Shown: positions 1 through 9,146, numbered from the stretch's first letter. The stretch: 64,000 bases of DNA from Streptomyces roseus (GCF_001044425.1 NZ_LFML01000060.1:1-64000); one strand, 5' to 3'. Notes: generated by a model not told the origin, from the sequence alone. Numbers and translations: made by a program.

Positions 1-229
1 CCCCGATGCCCGCGTCGGACTTTCGTGGAACAGGTGGTCGGCCTGACCGAGCCGCGGCGCCGTTCTTCGATGGCGGCGCGGTCGGCGAGGCGATCGGTCG
101 CGGTGGAGCTCGGCGGCCGCCCGGGCGCACGTCTCTGCGCAAAGCTGCGGCTCTACGGCCGGCGGGCGGCGGGATGATCACCTCGCCGCCCGCCCCCCCC
201 GTACCTGCACCTCGACCTGCTCCCCTACG

Positions 230-547
230 TCACCGGCGACCTCCACGGCGGCGGCGGACCACCACCACCAGCCCGGCGATCACAGCGGCGGCCGCCAGGA
301 GCGGCGTCCGGTTGACGCGTGCGACCCTCGCTGCCCGACCCGTCTTCTCCAGCAGCGGGTCAGGGGACTTGTCCGCCGCGTACCGCCCGGCGCGGGCCGC
401 GCTGTCCCATGCGTGCGCGGCGGCCTGCGCGGTCTTCTCCAGCAGCGGCTCGGGGGTCCTGTCCCGTACCAGGTGGGCGGCGCGCGCCGCCTTGTCGCGG
501 ATCTGATCGGCGATCAGGGAGGCCTTCTCGGCGGTCTGATGCATCAT
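230..547 (-). CDS. DUF3618-like single-span membrane protein
   Basis: A small protein of 105 aa with an amphipathic, Ala/Lys/Asp-rich N-terminal part, one hydrophobic segment near the C terminus (about residues 80-97) and an Arg-rich cytoplasmic tail, RRRRGGRR. The motif PxPLLEKT occurs twice (PEPLLEKT and PDPLLEKT). The sequence VNRTPLLAAAAVI resembles the C-terminal half of the DUF3618 protein at 18346-18717, which reads ANRTPLLLVGAAAVV. The start is one of two adjacent ATGs, with AAGGAG about 12 bases upstream. Its role is unknown. Such proteins usually sit with DUF1469 holin-like proteins and are thought to be envelope-stress proteins, but here it stands alone. Confidence 0.75.
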   Translation of the reverse strand: MMHQTAEKASLIADQIRDKAARAAHLVRDRTPEPLLEKTAQAAAHAWDSAARAGRYAADKSPDPLLEKTGRAARVARVNRTPLLAAAAVIAGLVVVVRRRRGGRR

Positions 548-777
548 GACAGCGGTGTTCTCCTTGTGCGTGTCGTGGTCGAGGCGCGCTTACCCTGTCA
601 TCGCCTCAACACCCCCGACGCGCGGGAGCTCTGTGCGGGTCGGCAGGGGAACAGGCCAGGGGACCAGCCGGTCGGGACGGTGAGGGAGGTCGCCGCTCCC
701 CCATTCGGAGGGCCTGCCGTTCGGGTAAAGGCACGGCCGGGCCGGGATGGCGGCAGAACAGCGGGTACGTGTGGGGT

Positions 778-1365
778 ATGAACTCACGCTCACGCACCTT
801 CGACACCTCACCGACGTCCGGGCCGACCACGGTTCTCGACGCTGCCTCGACATGCTGGCTGAAGTCCTTGGACCGGCTCGAACGGACCACAGTGGCCGAT
901 CCCGCCATCGGAGCGCTGCAGCGGGCGATCCGCTCACTCCCCCTGGGCACCGTGCGGGATCTGCTGCGCGGCAGGCCGTTGGGGCACCCTGTGCATCCCG
1001 TGCTCGTGCAGGTGCCCATCGGGTGCTGGCTGTCGGCCTCGGTACTCGATGTCGTACCCGGGACACACCACGCGACGACCACCCTCACCGCTGTCGGACT
1101 GGCCGGTGTCGGACCGGCCGCGGTCGCCGGGTGGGTGGACTGGGCGGACCTGCCGCCCGAGCAGGCCCGGGTCGGCCTGGTCCACGCGGCCTCCAACTTC
1201 GCCGCGGTGGGCTGCTACGCCGCATCGCTGGTCGCGCGGCTCCGCGGCCGCCCGGCGAAGGGCCGGTTGTGGGCCCTGGGCGGGATGGCTGCCGTCGCCG
1301 TGAGCGGTGCGCTGGGCGGGCACGTGGCCTACCGGCAGAGCGTCGGAGCGCACCCCGCTGCCTGA
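778..1365 (+). CDS. DUF2231 family membrane protein
   Basis: About 195 aa with four hydrophobic segments in the last 140 residues. The conserved DUF2231 opening 'GRPLGHPVHPVLVQVPIG' (His-rich, GHPxHP) lies at roughly residues 65-82. These proteins are predicted four-helix inner-membrane proteins. In actinobacteria they often neighbour a Rieske-type ferredoxin, which is absent here. The GHPxHP histidines suggest heme or metal binding in the membrane, but that is inference. An in-frame GTG nine bases upstream (769) is an alternative start; neither has a strong ribosome binding site. Confidence 0.8.
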   Translation: MNSRSRTFDTSPTSGPTTVLDAASTCWLKSLDRLERTTVADPAIGALQRAIRSLPLGTVRDLLRGRPLGHPVHPVLVQVPIGCWLSASVLDVVPGTHHATTTLTAVGLAGVGPAAVAGWVDWADLPPEQARVGLVHAASNFAAVGCYAASLVARLRGRPAKGRLWALGGMAAVAVSGALGGHVAYRQSVGAHPAA

Positions 1366-1396
1366 GTACCCCGCGCCCGCCGCGGCGCGTATTCCG

Positions 1397-1837
1397 TCAG
1401 GAGGAGGGCGTTGCGGTGTGGTCGGGATGGTCGTGGGTGCGGCGCATCGTTTTGAGGCGGGCCTCCAGGAGGTGGTCCCGCCCGCCGGCCACCTCGTCGA
1501 CGATGTCCCGTTCCAGTGCGCTGAAGGGCTGGTAGTAGGTGGAGTTGTAGGCCTCGATGATCTGGAACGTCCAGTGGCCCGGAATGACGTTGCGGCCCAC
1601 GATCTCACGCTTCACTCGGTCGGCCTGTTCCTCGTGCCCCGCCTCGCGCAGGAGCTTGACCGCGTCGTCGAGCTCGAAATCCGCCGTCCCGGTCAACTGG
1701 TGGAACCCGTAGAGGTGCCCCCGGGCCCGCTCCGTGGTTTCCAACGCCTTGGAAAGCGCGCCCAGAGCACGCACCGTCTTCTCGTCGACGCCGTCCGGAA
1801 CCTGGTGTGCCGGATCCATCTCGTTATTGCTGTCCAT
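1397..1837 (-). CDS. Conserved hypothetical protein (actinobacterial)
   Basis: A 146-aa soluble, mostly helical, acidic protein. I recognise it as a type of conserved hypothetical common in Streptomyces but know no function. It has an even pattern of charged residues, no signal peptide and no membrane segment. The frame remains open upstream to 2068, but that stretch is Arg/Pro/Ser-rich low-information sequence. The start was therefore set at the ATG for MDSNNEMDP, where homolog-like composition begins. The helical segment 'ALETTERARGHLYGFHQL' followed by an aromatic-rich stretch (TYYQPF) may be a ligand pocket, which is speculation. It is convergent with nothing and neighbours small stress-type genes. 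Confidence 0.7.
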   Translation of the reverse strand: MDSNNEMDPAHQVPDGVDEKTVRALGALSKALETTERARGHLYGFHQLTGTADFELDDAVKLLREAGHEEQADRVKREIVGRNVIPGHWTFQIIEAYNSTYYQPFSALERDIVDEVAGGRDHLLEARLKTMRRTHDHPDHTATPSS

Positions 1838-2157
1838 GGAGGACGTTCTTCCCGTAAAGCGCTTCACTTGTCCGGGGATTGGGCCAACCGGCGGAAGGTC
1901 TTTTTGCCGACTGGTGCTGTAGGACGAAGTGCAGTTCAGACACTGCACGGTGGCGGCCGGGCACCCCTCCCACCGCCAGTGGTCGATGGCCGCCCCGGAC
2001 CGGCATTTCGATCGGGGTGCGTGAACTCGCAAAGGCGGGGAAGGCGGAGTCTGGGCGGAACGCAGCACTACCGCCGAACACGACGTACGGAACAGGGAGA
2101 CCGGTGGAGAGTTCGTCCTTTCGCCGTCCCCCGTTGACCGGAGGAGTTGTTTTTCGC

Positions 2158-2526
2158 GTGACTGAGAATGTGTGGAGCTACCAGCCGACCGCAGGCCACC
2201 TGGCCGGTACCGATCTGACCGGCTACAAGGTCGAGGCGACCGACGGCAGCATCGGCAAGGTCGACAAGCACTCCGACGAGGTCGGTGACGCCTACCTGGT
2301 CGTGGACACCGGTGTATGGATCTTCGGCAAGGAGGTCCTGCTGCCGGCGAGCACGGTCATCAGGATCGACCCGGAGGAGCGACAGATCTTCGTCGCCAAC
2401 ACCAAGGAACAGGTGAAGAACGCGCCCGAGTTCCACCGGGACAAGCACCTCGGTGACGCCGGCTACCGGGAGGAGCTGGGTACGTACTACGGCACCGGCG
2501 CCCCCTTCGGCGGCCGACCCGCCTGA
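2158..2526 (+). CDS. PRC-barrel domain protein
   Basis: A 122-aa protein beginning with GTG, preceded by GGAGGAG about 11 bases upstream. Residues 20-85 match the PRC-barrel pattern: a sequence in which 'LTGYKVEATDGSIGKVDKHS' leads into a beta-rich barrel with 'DTGVWIFGKEVLLPAS'. The C-terminal third has the EFHRDKHLGDAGYREELGTYY region typical of this actinobacterial subgroup. PRC barrels are small beta folds found in photosynthetic reaction-centre H subunits and RimM, and serve as protein- or RNA-binding modules. A clear paralog lies at 26979-27320 (about 60% identical by eye over the barrel). A long perfect hairpin follows directly. Confidence 0.85.
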   Translation: MTENVWSYQPTAGHLAGTDLTGYKVEATDGSIGKVDKHSDEVGDAYLVVDTGVWIFGKEVLLPASTVIRIDPEERQIFVANTKEQVKNAPEFHRDKHLGDAGYREELGTYYGTGAPFGGRPA

Positions 2527-2540
2527 TCGCCTTCCCGTAC

Positions 2541-2588
2541 GACGACGTAGGTGCCCACACCCGGGCGGGTGTGGGCACCTACGTCGTC
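2541..2588. terminator. Perfect 22-bp hairpin terminator
   Basis: Bases 2541-2562 are the exact reverse complement of 2567-2588, with a four-base loop (GGGC, 2563-2566). It lies 15 bases after the stop codon of the PRC-barrel gene. There is no T-run, as is usual for high-GC actinobacterial terminators. Confidence 0.8.
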
Positions 2589-2589
2589 T

Positions 2590-2936
2590 GCCGGGGAACC
2601 GTACCCTCAGGGCCGGCGCACGGGGCACTGGCTGGCCCCCGCCACCATCGGCCGTGCATCCCCGCAATGCGACGGCAGCCGTGCTGGGCCAGGCATTCAT
2701 CGGACACCGGCATCGAAGCGGTCTGGCGGCTGAACCGCTCCGCGGGCCAACTGATCGTTTCAGAATGAGATGGGCGCGTCTGCCGCGTCGGAGCGCCGAC
2801 CCGGGGCCCACGCGCGAGCCCGCAGCCTCTCGATCAGCATGTTGTCGTCCCTCTCCCCAGTCTTGGGCTCAGGGAGGGGCTCGCGGCAACGTGTCGCGGG
2901 CGTGTCGGATGGGGGGTAGGTCATGCGCCGGGAGCT
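2590..2936. other. Intergenic stretch without a supported gene
   Basis: About 350 bases between the hairpin and the transposase remnant. The open frames here have poor codon bias and no recognisable product. A short frameshifted continuation of insertion-sequence DNA is possible at the right end, but I cannot show it. Confidence 0.5.
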
Positions 2937-3278
2937 TACTGCCGGGCTGTGACTGCGTGCCGGAGCCGCCGGTGGCAGATGATGCTGCAGGCGAGTTCGA
3001 GCAGACCGTGATGAAGGTGGGCGCGCTGCTCGTATCGGGTGCGAAGTCGTATGAACTAGTGGAGCCACGCGAAAGTCCGCTCTACGACCCATCGGGTGCG
3101 CCCGAGTCCAGAGAAGTGCTGCGTGCAGGCGGGGCCAGAGGTCAGCCTCGGTCCAGTCCCTCAGACGACGCCAGGCGGTCACGCCCGAGCAACCCGCAAG
3201 CTGGATGGACACCTCGCGCCAGGCCACTCCCGTGCGCAAGACGTAGAGGATGGCGCTCAGCGCGACCCGGTCAGGCAC
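2937..3278 (-). pseudogene. IS5-family transposase remnant
   Basis: The first 60 codons read 'LPDRVALSAILYVLRTGVAW'-like sequence followed by GCSGVTAWRRLRDWTEADLWPRLH, the N-terminal domain of IS5-group transposases (DUF4096 type). The frame then jumps. From about 3088 downwards another frame reads VVERTFAWLH, a stop codon, then FIRLRTRYEQRAHLHHGLLE and ACSIICHRRL, ending at 2937. This is the C-terminal end of the same family, which normally reads WVVERTFAWLHQFRRLRIRYE. The catalytic central part is therefore deleted and a TAG has replaced the Gln codon in the tail. No terminal inverted repeats were identified. The element is dead. Confidence 0.85.
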
Positions 3279-3320
3279 AGGGCACGCAGAAGGTCTGACG
3301 GTCCGGGGGCCGGGGGCCGG

Positions 3321-3422
3321 TCAGCGGGTGTGGCGGTGCCTTCCGTGCCTGTGGTGTTCGCTGGTCGTCAGCAGCACGAGGGCCAGTCCGAGAGGCAGCA
3401 GGAACAGCAGCATCAGAGTCAT
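3321..3422 (-). CDS. Possible 33-aa single-span membrane peptide
   Basis: An ATG at 3422 opens MTLMLLFLLPLGLALVLLTT followed by a His/Arg-rich tail. This would be one transmembrane helix with a cytoplasmic basic end. It lies between the transposase remnant and the glutaredoxin-like gene. The composition is convincing for a membrane peptide, but there is no family evidence and the ribosome binding site is weak. Confidence 0.3.
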   Translation of the reverse strand: MTLMLLFLLPLGLALVLLTTSEHHRHGRHRHTR

Positions 3423-3536
3423 GCCACTGCGTGTGCCCACTCGGGAACGGCCGACACGGGGCCAACGGGCATCCGCGGAGCGTGCACCGGATCCCGCGGC
3501 CTCACGGCGTGGGCCGCTCCGGCCGGCATCCATGGA

Positions 3537-3974
3537 TCATGTGGGTGGAGTCAGCTGTCGGCGCAGCCATTCGGGATCGGGGTTGACGTGCGGCCGGCCT
3601 GCGACGACGACGGTCGGCACGGTCTCGTCGCCACCGTTTGCCGCCCTCACCGTGACCGCCCCCGCCGGGTCGCTCCAGATGTCGACCCAGTGCAGTCGGC
3701 GCGCGTCGCGGCCCAACCGGACACGCAGACGCAGGCAGTACTTGCAGCCCGCCCGCCAGTAGACGATCGGTCGGCCGTCAGCTTCGCTGCGGCGTTGCGC
3801 CTCCACCGCGCCGAGCGAGCGCGGGAACGCCAGCGGCGAGAGCAGTGCCGCGAGCAGGACGAACACCAGCAGGAGCGCAGTGGCAGCGGCCGGGGCCCCT
3901 CGGGCGAACAGAGCGGCCACGGCAAGTGAGCCGCAGACCGAAAGCAACGTCGGCAATGTCCAGGCGCGCATCAT
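3537..3974 (-). CDS. Membrane-anchored mycoredoxin/glutaredoxin-like protein
   Basis: A 145-aa protein with two hydrophobic segments (about residues 8-25 and 29-50) followed by a glutaredoxin-like domain. The domain begins 'PIVYWRAGCKYCLRLRVRL', giving a CxxC redox motif (GCKYC). It continues with the conserved TVPTVVVAG and 'WLRRQL' endings seen in mycoredoxins and NrdH-type redoxins. The likely role is mycothiol-dependent disulfide reduction near the membrane. The gene follows the GAP-family gene on the same strand with a 48-base gap, so the two may be cotranscribed. Adjacent ATG codons at 3974 and 3971 leave a small uncertainty in the start. Confidence 0.8.
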   Translation of the reverse strand: MMRAWTLPTLLSVCGSLAVAALFARGAPAAATALLLVFVLLAALLSPLAFPRSLGAVEAQRRSEADGRPIVYWRAGCKYCLRLRVRLGRDARRLHWVDIWSDPAGAVTVRAANGGDETVPTVVVAGRPHVNPDPEWLRRQLTPPT

Positions 3975-4022
3975 GATGACGCAGGTTATCGGGCCACCGC
4001 TGAGGGGCCCGGCCGTCGGCGG

Positions 4023-4667
4023 TCAGGCGACCAGTGCGTAGATGCTGCGGGCCGTCAGCCACAGGCCGGCGAGCAGGGAGAGCGTGACGACCAGCTGCTC
4101 CTGGTGCCGCTCCAGCCAGCTCCGCAGGGCGTTCAGCCGGGCGTCGGCCGCCGCGGGGGCGCGGAGCGCGTACGTCTCCATGACGATGAGGCTGAGCGTG
4201 GCGAGCAGGCAGTAGCCGGTGAGGGCGAGCCAATCGGTGGGAGTGGACAGGTCCGCGTCGATGGCGGTCGCGGCGCCGGCGCCGACCAGTGCCCAGGGCT
4301 GCAGCAGCCACGCCAGGCCGGCTGCGGTGGCCGGGGAGGCGTTGTCGCTCCGGGCGGCCCACCGAGGTGGGCCGCCCGGACGGGGTGGGCGGCGGTGCCG
4401 GTGGACGCCGTACAGCACCAGAACCACGCCGATGGCGAGTTTCGCGGCGATCGCGGCGGTCGAGGGCGCGCTGTGACGGGCCGGGGGCTGTCCGCCGGTC
4501 AGCAGCATCACGCAGACGATGACCGTGATCAGGTTCGCCAGCCACGACAGCATGAACGCCAGGCCCTGGCGGACGCCTCGCCGCGAGGAGAGGAGCAGGA
4601 TGAAGGCGCTGTTGTGCAGGGGTCCCAGGGTGACGGCCGTACCGATCACCACCAGGTCGAGGACCAT
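4023..4667 (-). CDS. GAP/Sap family membrane protein (LysE superfamily)
   Basis: About 214 aa with six predicted membrane helices. It opens 'MVLDLVVIGTAVTLGPLHNS', which matches the start of the mycobacterial GAP/Sap family (sulfolipid- or glycopeptidolipid-addressing proteins), members of the LysE exporter superfamily. A long cytoplasmic Pro/Arg-rich loop separates helices 3 and 4. The family is needed in mycobacteria to move lipids to the cell surface; the substrate here is unknown. CAGGAG lies about 11 bases before the chosen ATG. The frame is open further upstream, but that sequence looks non-coding. Confidence 0.75.
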   Translation of the reverse strand: MVLDLVVIGTAVTLGPLHNSAFILLLSSRRGVRQGLAFMLSWLANLITVIVCVMLLTGGQPPARHSAPSTAAIAAKLAIGVVLVLYGVHRHRRPPRPGGPPRWAARSDNASPATAAGLAWLLQPWALVGAGAATAIDADLSTPTDWLALTGYCLLATLSLIVMETYALRAPAAADARLNALRSWLERHQEQLVVTLSLLAGLWLTARSIYALVA

Positions 4668-4815
4668 GGAATCACCCGCTCCTGAACGTCGGGGCCGTCT
4701 GCCACGTGGGAATGGGCGGGAGCGGTCAACAGGGTCGCTGTGGTGGGGTGGTGGTGCCCCGACTCTGCCGGTGGCGGCCCGGCTGGTCAAGCAGGCCACG
4801 CCCGGGTCTTCGTCC

Positions 4816-6450
4816 TCATCCATCCGGTCCCTTCGGACCTCCGCCCGGGAGTCCGGTGACGGCGGAGGCCGAGTCCTCGGCGTAGTACCGCCGGAGGAGT
4901 TCCCGCTCGGCGTCCCGGTGCGGGAACATGAAGAAGACCAGCAGCGCACCCAGGGCGATGGCGGCCAGGCCGACGGTGTACGCCCAGTCGTCGCCGTGGA
5001 GGAACGACTGCCGTGCGGCCGCGACGATCTGGTCGGCGTACTGGGGGTGCTGCTGGGCGACCTGCCCGGCGGAGGCGAATGACTTCGTCAGCTCGCTCTG
5101 GACCTGGTCCGACACCTCCTTGCTCTCGGCGGATGCAGCGATCGCCGCGCTGAAGGCCGAGGCGTATCCGGCGGTGAGGAGCACGCCCATGACGGACTGC
5201 ATGACGGCCCCACCGAGGTCCCGTTGCAGGTCGGCGGTGCCCGAGGCCATGCCGGCCCGTCGCACGGGCACCGATCCCGTCAGCGAGTGGGATGCGGGCG
5301 TCCCGGCGAAGCCGGAACCGATGCCGATGAACACGTAGGCGAGGCCGATCTGCCAGTAGCTGCTGTCCTCGCCCCAGAACAGCAGCATCCAGGCGAAGGC
5401 GAGGAAGAGGAACGCGTAACCGGTCAGCAGGGTCGCGCGGGCGCCCCGCGTCTCGACCAGCTTCGCGGACCTCGGTGCCACGAGCACCATCATCACGGCG
5501 AGGGGGAGGATGGCGGCGCCGGCTTCGACGGGGTTGTACCCGAGCACGTTCTGCAGGTACTGCTGGCTGACGAACGCCGACCCCATCATGGAGCCGAACA
5601 CGATGATTCCCGCGCATGCGGCGACCCAGAAGGTGCGCCGGCCGGCGATGTGGAGGTCGTACAAGGGGTTGGGAGCCCGGCGCTGACGCCAGACGAACCC
5701 CGCTCCGGCAGCCAGGGCGATCACGACGAGGCCGAGGACCAGTGACCCCTCGCCGGGGACGACGGCGAAGTTGATCGCCAGCACCAGTCCCGCGATCAGC
5801 AGGACGGACAGGATGCCGCCGAGGTCGTCCACCGGTTCGGCCGATTCGTTGGCGTGCGCGGGGACGAAGAGCAGGGCCATGACCAGCGCGACCACGGCGA
5901 GGGGCAGGGTGACGAGGAACACCGACCCCCAGTAGAAGCGTTCGAGCAGCGCGCCCGCGATCACCGGCCCCAGCATGGAGATGCCTCCGCCCAGGGCCGA
6001 CCACAGCGCGATCGACTTCGTCCGTCCCGCCCCCGACCACAGGGCCGTGATCAGCGCCAGGGTGGTGGGGTAGGCCATGCCGGCGGAGAGCCCGCCGAGG
6101 ATCCGGGCCCCAGCGAGGACGGTGTCGGTCGGGGCGTACGCGGCGAGCAGGCAGGCGGGGACGGACAGGGCGATGCCGAGGAGGAGCAGCAGCTTGCGCC
6201 CGTGACGGTCGCCCACCGCGCCCAGGTAGAGCACGGATGCTGCCAGGCCGAGCGAGTACCCCACGGCGATCAGGTTCAGCGCGGTCTGGGAGGAGTCGAA
6301 GGCCCTGCCGATCGCGGGCAGTGCCACGTTGGCCACCGACAGGTTCAAGTTGGCCACCGCGGCGACGACGATCAGGGAGGCCAGAACGAGCGGCGCGCGC
6401 GCCGGGGCCTCGGGCTGAGCATCGGTGCGGGGCGCGCCGCTCTTCGACAT
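4816..6450 (-). CDS. MFS drug exporter, DHA2 (14-TMS) family
   Basis: A 544-aa protein with about 14 hydrophobic segments. The first ends in 'NVALPAIGRAFDSSQTALNL', and the region continues with motif A 'GAVGDRHGRKLLLLLGI' and 'ARILGGLSAGMAYPTTLALI', as in the EmrB/QacA subfamily. The last periplasmic loop is long and hydrophilic (AESKEVSDQVQSELTKSFAS...), as in several actinobacterial DHA2 members. It is likely a proton-driven exporter of lipophilic compounds. GGAGG sits four to five bases before the ATG at 6450. A second DHA2 exporter follows upstream in the same orientation, about 210 bases away. Confidence 0.88.
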   Translation of the reverse strand: MSKSGAPRTDAQPEAPARAPLVLASLIVVAAVANLNLSVANVALPAIGRAFDSSQTALNLIAVGYSLGLAASVLYLGAVGDRHGRKLLLLLGIALSVPACLLAAYAPTDTVLAGARILGGLSAGMAYPTTLALITALWSGAGRTKSIALWSALGGGISMLGPVIAGALLERFYWGSVFLVTLPLAVVALVMALLFVPAHANESAEPVDDLGGILSVLLIAGLVLAINFAVVPGEGSLVLGLVVIALAAGAGFVWRQRRAPNPLYDLHIAGRRTFWVAACAGIIVFGSMMGSAFVSQQYLQNVLGYNPVEAGAAILPLAVMMVLVAPRSAKLVETRGARATLLTGYAFLFLAFAWMLLFWGEDSSYWQIGLAYVFIGIGSGFAGTPASHSLTGSVPVRRAGMASGTADLQRDLGGAVMQSVMGVLLTAGYASAFSAAIAASAESKEVSDQVQSELTKSFASAGQVAQQHPQYADQIVAAARQSFLHGDDWAYTVGLAAIALGALLVFFMFPHRDAERELLRRYYAEDSASAVTGLPGGGPKGPDG

Positions 6451-6658
6451 GGAACCTCCGGGACGGGTTGGGGCCGGCCAGAGTCAGGCCTGGTCCACCG
6501 TGCCGTGCCGCGCGTCGCCCCACGCGGATGACACGCCCACCGTCGCCGGCGGGGACGTGGTGGCCTCCCGGACCGCGGTCCGTGGACCGGCAGCCTCCGC
6601 GCCGCACGTCAGCCGCCTGCCGCCTGCCGCCCCTCCCCCACCAGCGTTCGCCCTTGCG

Positions 6659-8173
6659 TCAGGTGGGGGTGTGGACCGCCTTGTTCGTCGTCGTGCCGTC
6701 TTCGTCCTGGGCCCCCGACGCACCGGGCTGCCGCGAGGCGGGCGGGGTACGGATCAGCAACGCGACCAGCACCGCCAGGGCGCCGAGCACCGCGCCGACG
6801 CCGAATCCCCACCGGACGCCCGTGGCGAGGGCCGCGGTGGTGTCCGCGCCGTCCGCTGCCGCCGTGGCGGCGTGTCCCGACATGACACTGATGACCAGGG
6901 CGGTACCGGCGGCGGCCGCCACCTGCTGGAGGGAGCCCAGGATCGCCGAGCCGTGGGGGTAGAGGTGCGGCGGCAGTACGGACAGGCCCGAGGTGAAGAC
7001 GGGGGTGAAGACGAACGCCATGCCCGCACTCAGGGCCACGTGAAGGGTCAGGACCAGCCACGGCGAGGTGTGTTCGCCGGTGAAGGTGAACAGCGCGAGG
7101 CAGAGCGCCGTGAGTGCGGCTCCGGGTACGACCAGGCGGGGCGCGCCGAGCCGGTCGTAGAGCTTGCCGACCTGGGGTCCGAGCAGGCCCATGGTGAGGC
7201 CGCCGGGGATGAGGAGCAGCCCAGTCTGCAGTGAGGTCAGGCCGCAGACCTCCTGAAGATAGATCGGCAGCAGGATGAACGCACCCATGAGGGCCATGAA
7301 CGACAGGCACATCAAACCGAGCGACACCGAGAAGTGACGAAAGGTCAGGGCACGCAGGTCCAGCAGCGGGGCGGACGAGCGCTGCAGTGCCAGCTGTCGC
7401 CATACGAACAGGCCTACGAGCACCGCGCCGACCAGGGTGATGGCCAGCGGAGGCACGGGGGCCTGGCCCGCGTTCTCGGCGCCGAGCCCGCTCAGGCCGT
7501 ACACCAGGGCGCCGAAGCCCGCTGCCGCCAGGGGGACGGACATCCAGTCGATCGGGACGGCCCGGGGCGCTCCGATGTTCACCAGTTCGCGCCGACCGAA
7601 TATGGCCATGGCTCCGGCGATGGGAATCACGGCCAGGAACAGCAGGCGCCATGAGCCGAGCTGCAGCAGCACACCGGAGACGGCGGGGCCGAAGGCGGGG
7701 GCGACGGAGATGACGAGGGTGACGTTGCCCATGACCCGGCCGCGTTCGTGCGGGGGCACGAGGGTCATCAGCGTCGTCATGAGCAACGGCATCATCACGG
7801 CGGTGCCACTGGCCTGGATGACACGGGCGGCCAGCAGTACGGGGAAGGCGGGCGCGGCCGCGGCCAGAGTCGTACCGGCGAGGAACAGTGCCATGGCGAG
7901 CCCGAAGGCGGTACGGGTCGTCACGCGCTGGAGGAACCACCCCGTCACCGGGATGACGATGGCCATGGTGAGCATGAAGGCCGTGGACAGCCACCCGGCG
8001 GCTGCCGCGGTGACCTCGAAATCACGCATGAGTCGCGGGATCGCGTTGACCATGATCGTCTCGTTGAGGAGGACGACGAACGTGGACAGCACGAGGATCC
8101 GCAGCACGGCGGTGACGCGGGCGGGCGGTGGGCTGGGCGTTTCGTGTGGTGCGGACATGATGCCTTCCGTCAT
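6659..8173 (-). CDS. MFS drug exporter, DHA2/MDR family
   Basis: A 504-aa transporter of the EmrB/LfrA type with about 14 membrane segments. It shows 'LNETIMVNAIPRLMRDFEV' in helix 1, the GWFLQRVTTRTAFGLAMALF motif A region, and 'ARVIQASGTAVMMPLLMTTL', all typical of the MDR branch. The ATG at 8173 has GGAGGA seven bases upstream; a second ATG at 8158 (MSAPHE) is also possible. It is tandem with the exporter at 4816-6450 but clearly divergent in sequence, so this is not a recent duplication. No dedicated regulator adjoins it. Confidence 0.88.
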   Translation of the reverse strand: MTEGIMSAPHETPSPPPARVTAVLRILVLSTFVVLLNETIMVNAIPRLMRDFEVTAAAAGWLSTAFMLTMAIVIPVTGWFLQRVTTRTAFGLAMALFLAGTTLAAAAPAFPVLLAARVIQASGTAVMMPLLMTTLMTLVPPHERGRVMGNVTLVISVAPAFGPAVSGVLLQLGSWRLLFLAVIPIAGAMAIFGRRELVNIGAPRAVPIDWMSVPLAAAGFGALVYGLSGLGAENAGQAPVPPLAITLVGAVLVGLFVWRQLALQRSSAPLLDLRALTFRHFSVSLGLMCLSFMALMGAFILLPIYLQEVCGLTSLQTGLLLIPGGLTMGLLGPQVGKLYDRLGAPRLVVPGAALTALCLALFTFTGEHTSPWLVLTLHVALSAGMAFVFTPVFTSGLSVLPPHLYPHGSAILGSLQQVAAAAGTALVISVMSGHAATAAADGADTTAALATGVRWGFGVGAVLGALAVLVALLIRTPPASRQPGASGAQDEDGTTTNKAVHTPT

Positions 8174-8357
8174 GTGAGTGTCCTCCGCGCGTGGCGGTCA
8201 CATGACAGACTGCGGCGCCGGGAAGAACTCATCGGTCTTCCCCGATCCTGTCGGCGCCGCTGCCCGAGCACACCTGATTTTGCCGATCCAGGACGGGCAG
8301 GGGGGTGGATTCCGGAGCCGGCCGGCAGTCCGCGACAGCGCGTCCATGCCGTGTCAG

Positions 8358-8888
8358 TCAGGGCCTCAGCAGTCCGCCCACCCACCAGTCGTGCGGCTTG
8401 CCGTCGTTGGCGATGCTGCGGTTGCGCAGTGTCCCTTCGACGGTGAAGCCGAGCTTCTCGGCGACGGCACGCGAGCCGGTGTTCCCGGCCATGGCCCACC
8501 ACTCGATGCGGTGCACGTCGAGCGTGGCCCAGCCCCAGTCGCACAGGGCCCGAGCGGCCTCCACCGAGTACGAGCGTCCGCGCTGCTCCTTGACCGCCCA
8601 GTAGCCGAGCTCCCAGACGCCGCGACTGATGAGGGTCAGGCAGTACGAGCCGACCAGGGCACCGGTGTCCTTGCGGAACGCACCGAGGGTGTAGTCCTTG
8701 TCCTCGGCCCACTGGGCGGGCAGTGTCTCGCCGACGAGCTTCTCCGCGTCCGCACGCCGGTACGGCACCGGTACAGGGGTGTAGAGCTGGATGTCCTCGT
8801 CCTGGCAGGCTTCGTACACCGCGTCCACATCGGCAGGCGTGAAGGCCCGCAGCAGCAGACGGTCGGTCTCGAGCGTCACTGGATCCAT
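8358..8888 (-). CDS. GNAT acetyltransferase, RimJ/RimL type
   Basis: A 176-aa protein beginning 'MDPVTLETDRLLLRAFTPAD', the usual opening of the RimJ/RimL branch of GNAT enzymes. The acetyl-CoA binding region reads 'ELGYWAVKEQRGRSYSVEAA' with NTGSRAVAEKLGFTVEGTLR near the end. It is expected to transfer acetyl groups from acetyl-CoA to an amino group; the substrate (a ribosomal protein terminus or small amine) is not predictable. The frame is open 63 bases further upstream, but homologs start at this ATG. Divergent from the GH5 gene. Confidence 0.85.
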   Translation of the reverse strand: MDPVTLETDRLLLRAFTPADVDAVYEACQDEDIQLYTPVPVPYRRADAEKLVGETLPAQWAEDKDYTLGAFRKDTGALVGSYCLTLISRGVWELGYWAVKEQRGRSYSVEAARALCDWGWATLDVHRIEWWAMAGNTGSRAVAEKLGFTVEGTLRNRSIANDGKPHDWWVGGLLRP

Positions 8889-9146
8889 TGCCGCAGTATG
8901 ACCACCACCGACAAGTGGCGACCAGCGAATATCCCGACCGAGCACCGCCACCGGCTGACGTCGGTACGGACGGCAGCCGTACCTCGGGCGCCGTAAAGAC
9001 CGGTCGCTCGCCCCGGACCGCTCGCACCGGCCGCAGCGGGTCGGGACAACTCCCCTCCAGGGCTGGGAAGTTCACGCACTCGCCAGTAACATCCGGGGCC
9101 CGCAGCACGCTGCCCGAGCTGCCACCCTCGAAGGGGTCTCTCCCGC

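Noticed and set aside
4787..6607. 606-codon open frame overlapping the first MFS gene
   Set aside because: Arg/Pro/Gly-rich translation typical of a shifted frame in high-GC DNA; the MFS frame has clear membrane helices and motifs.
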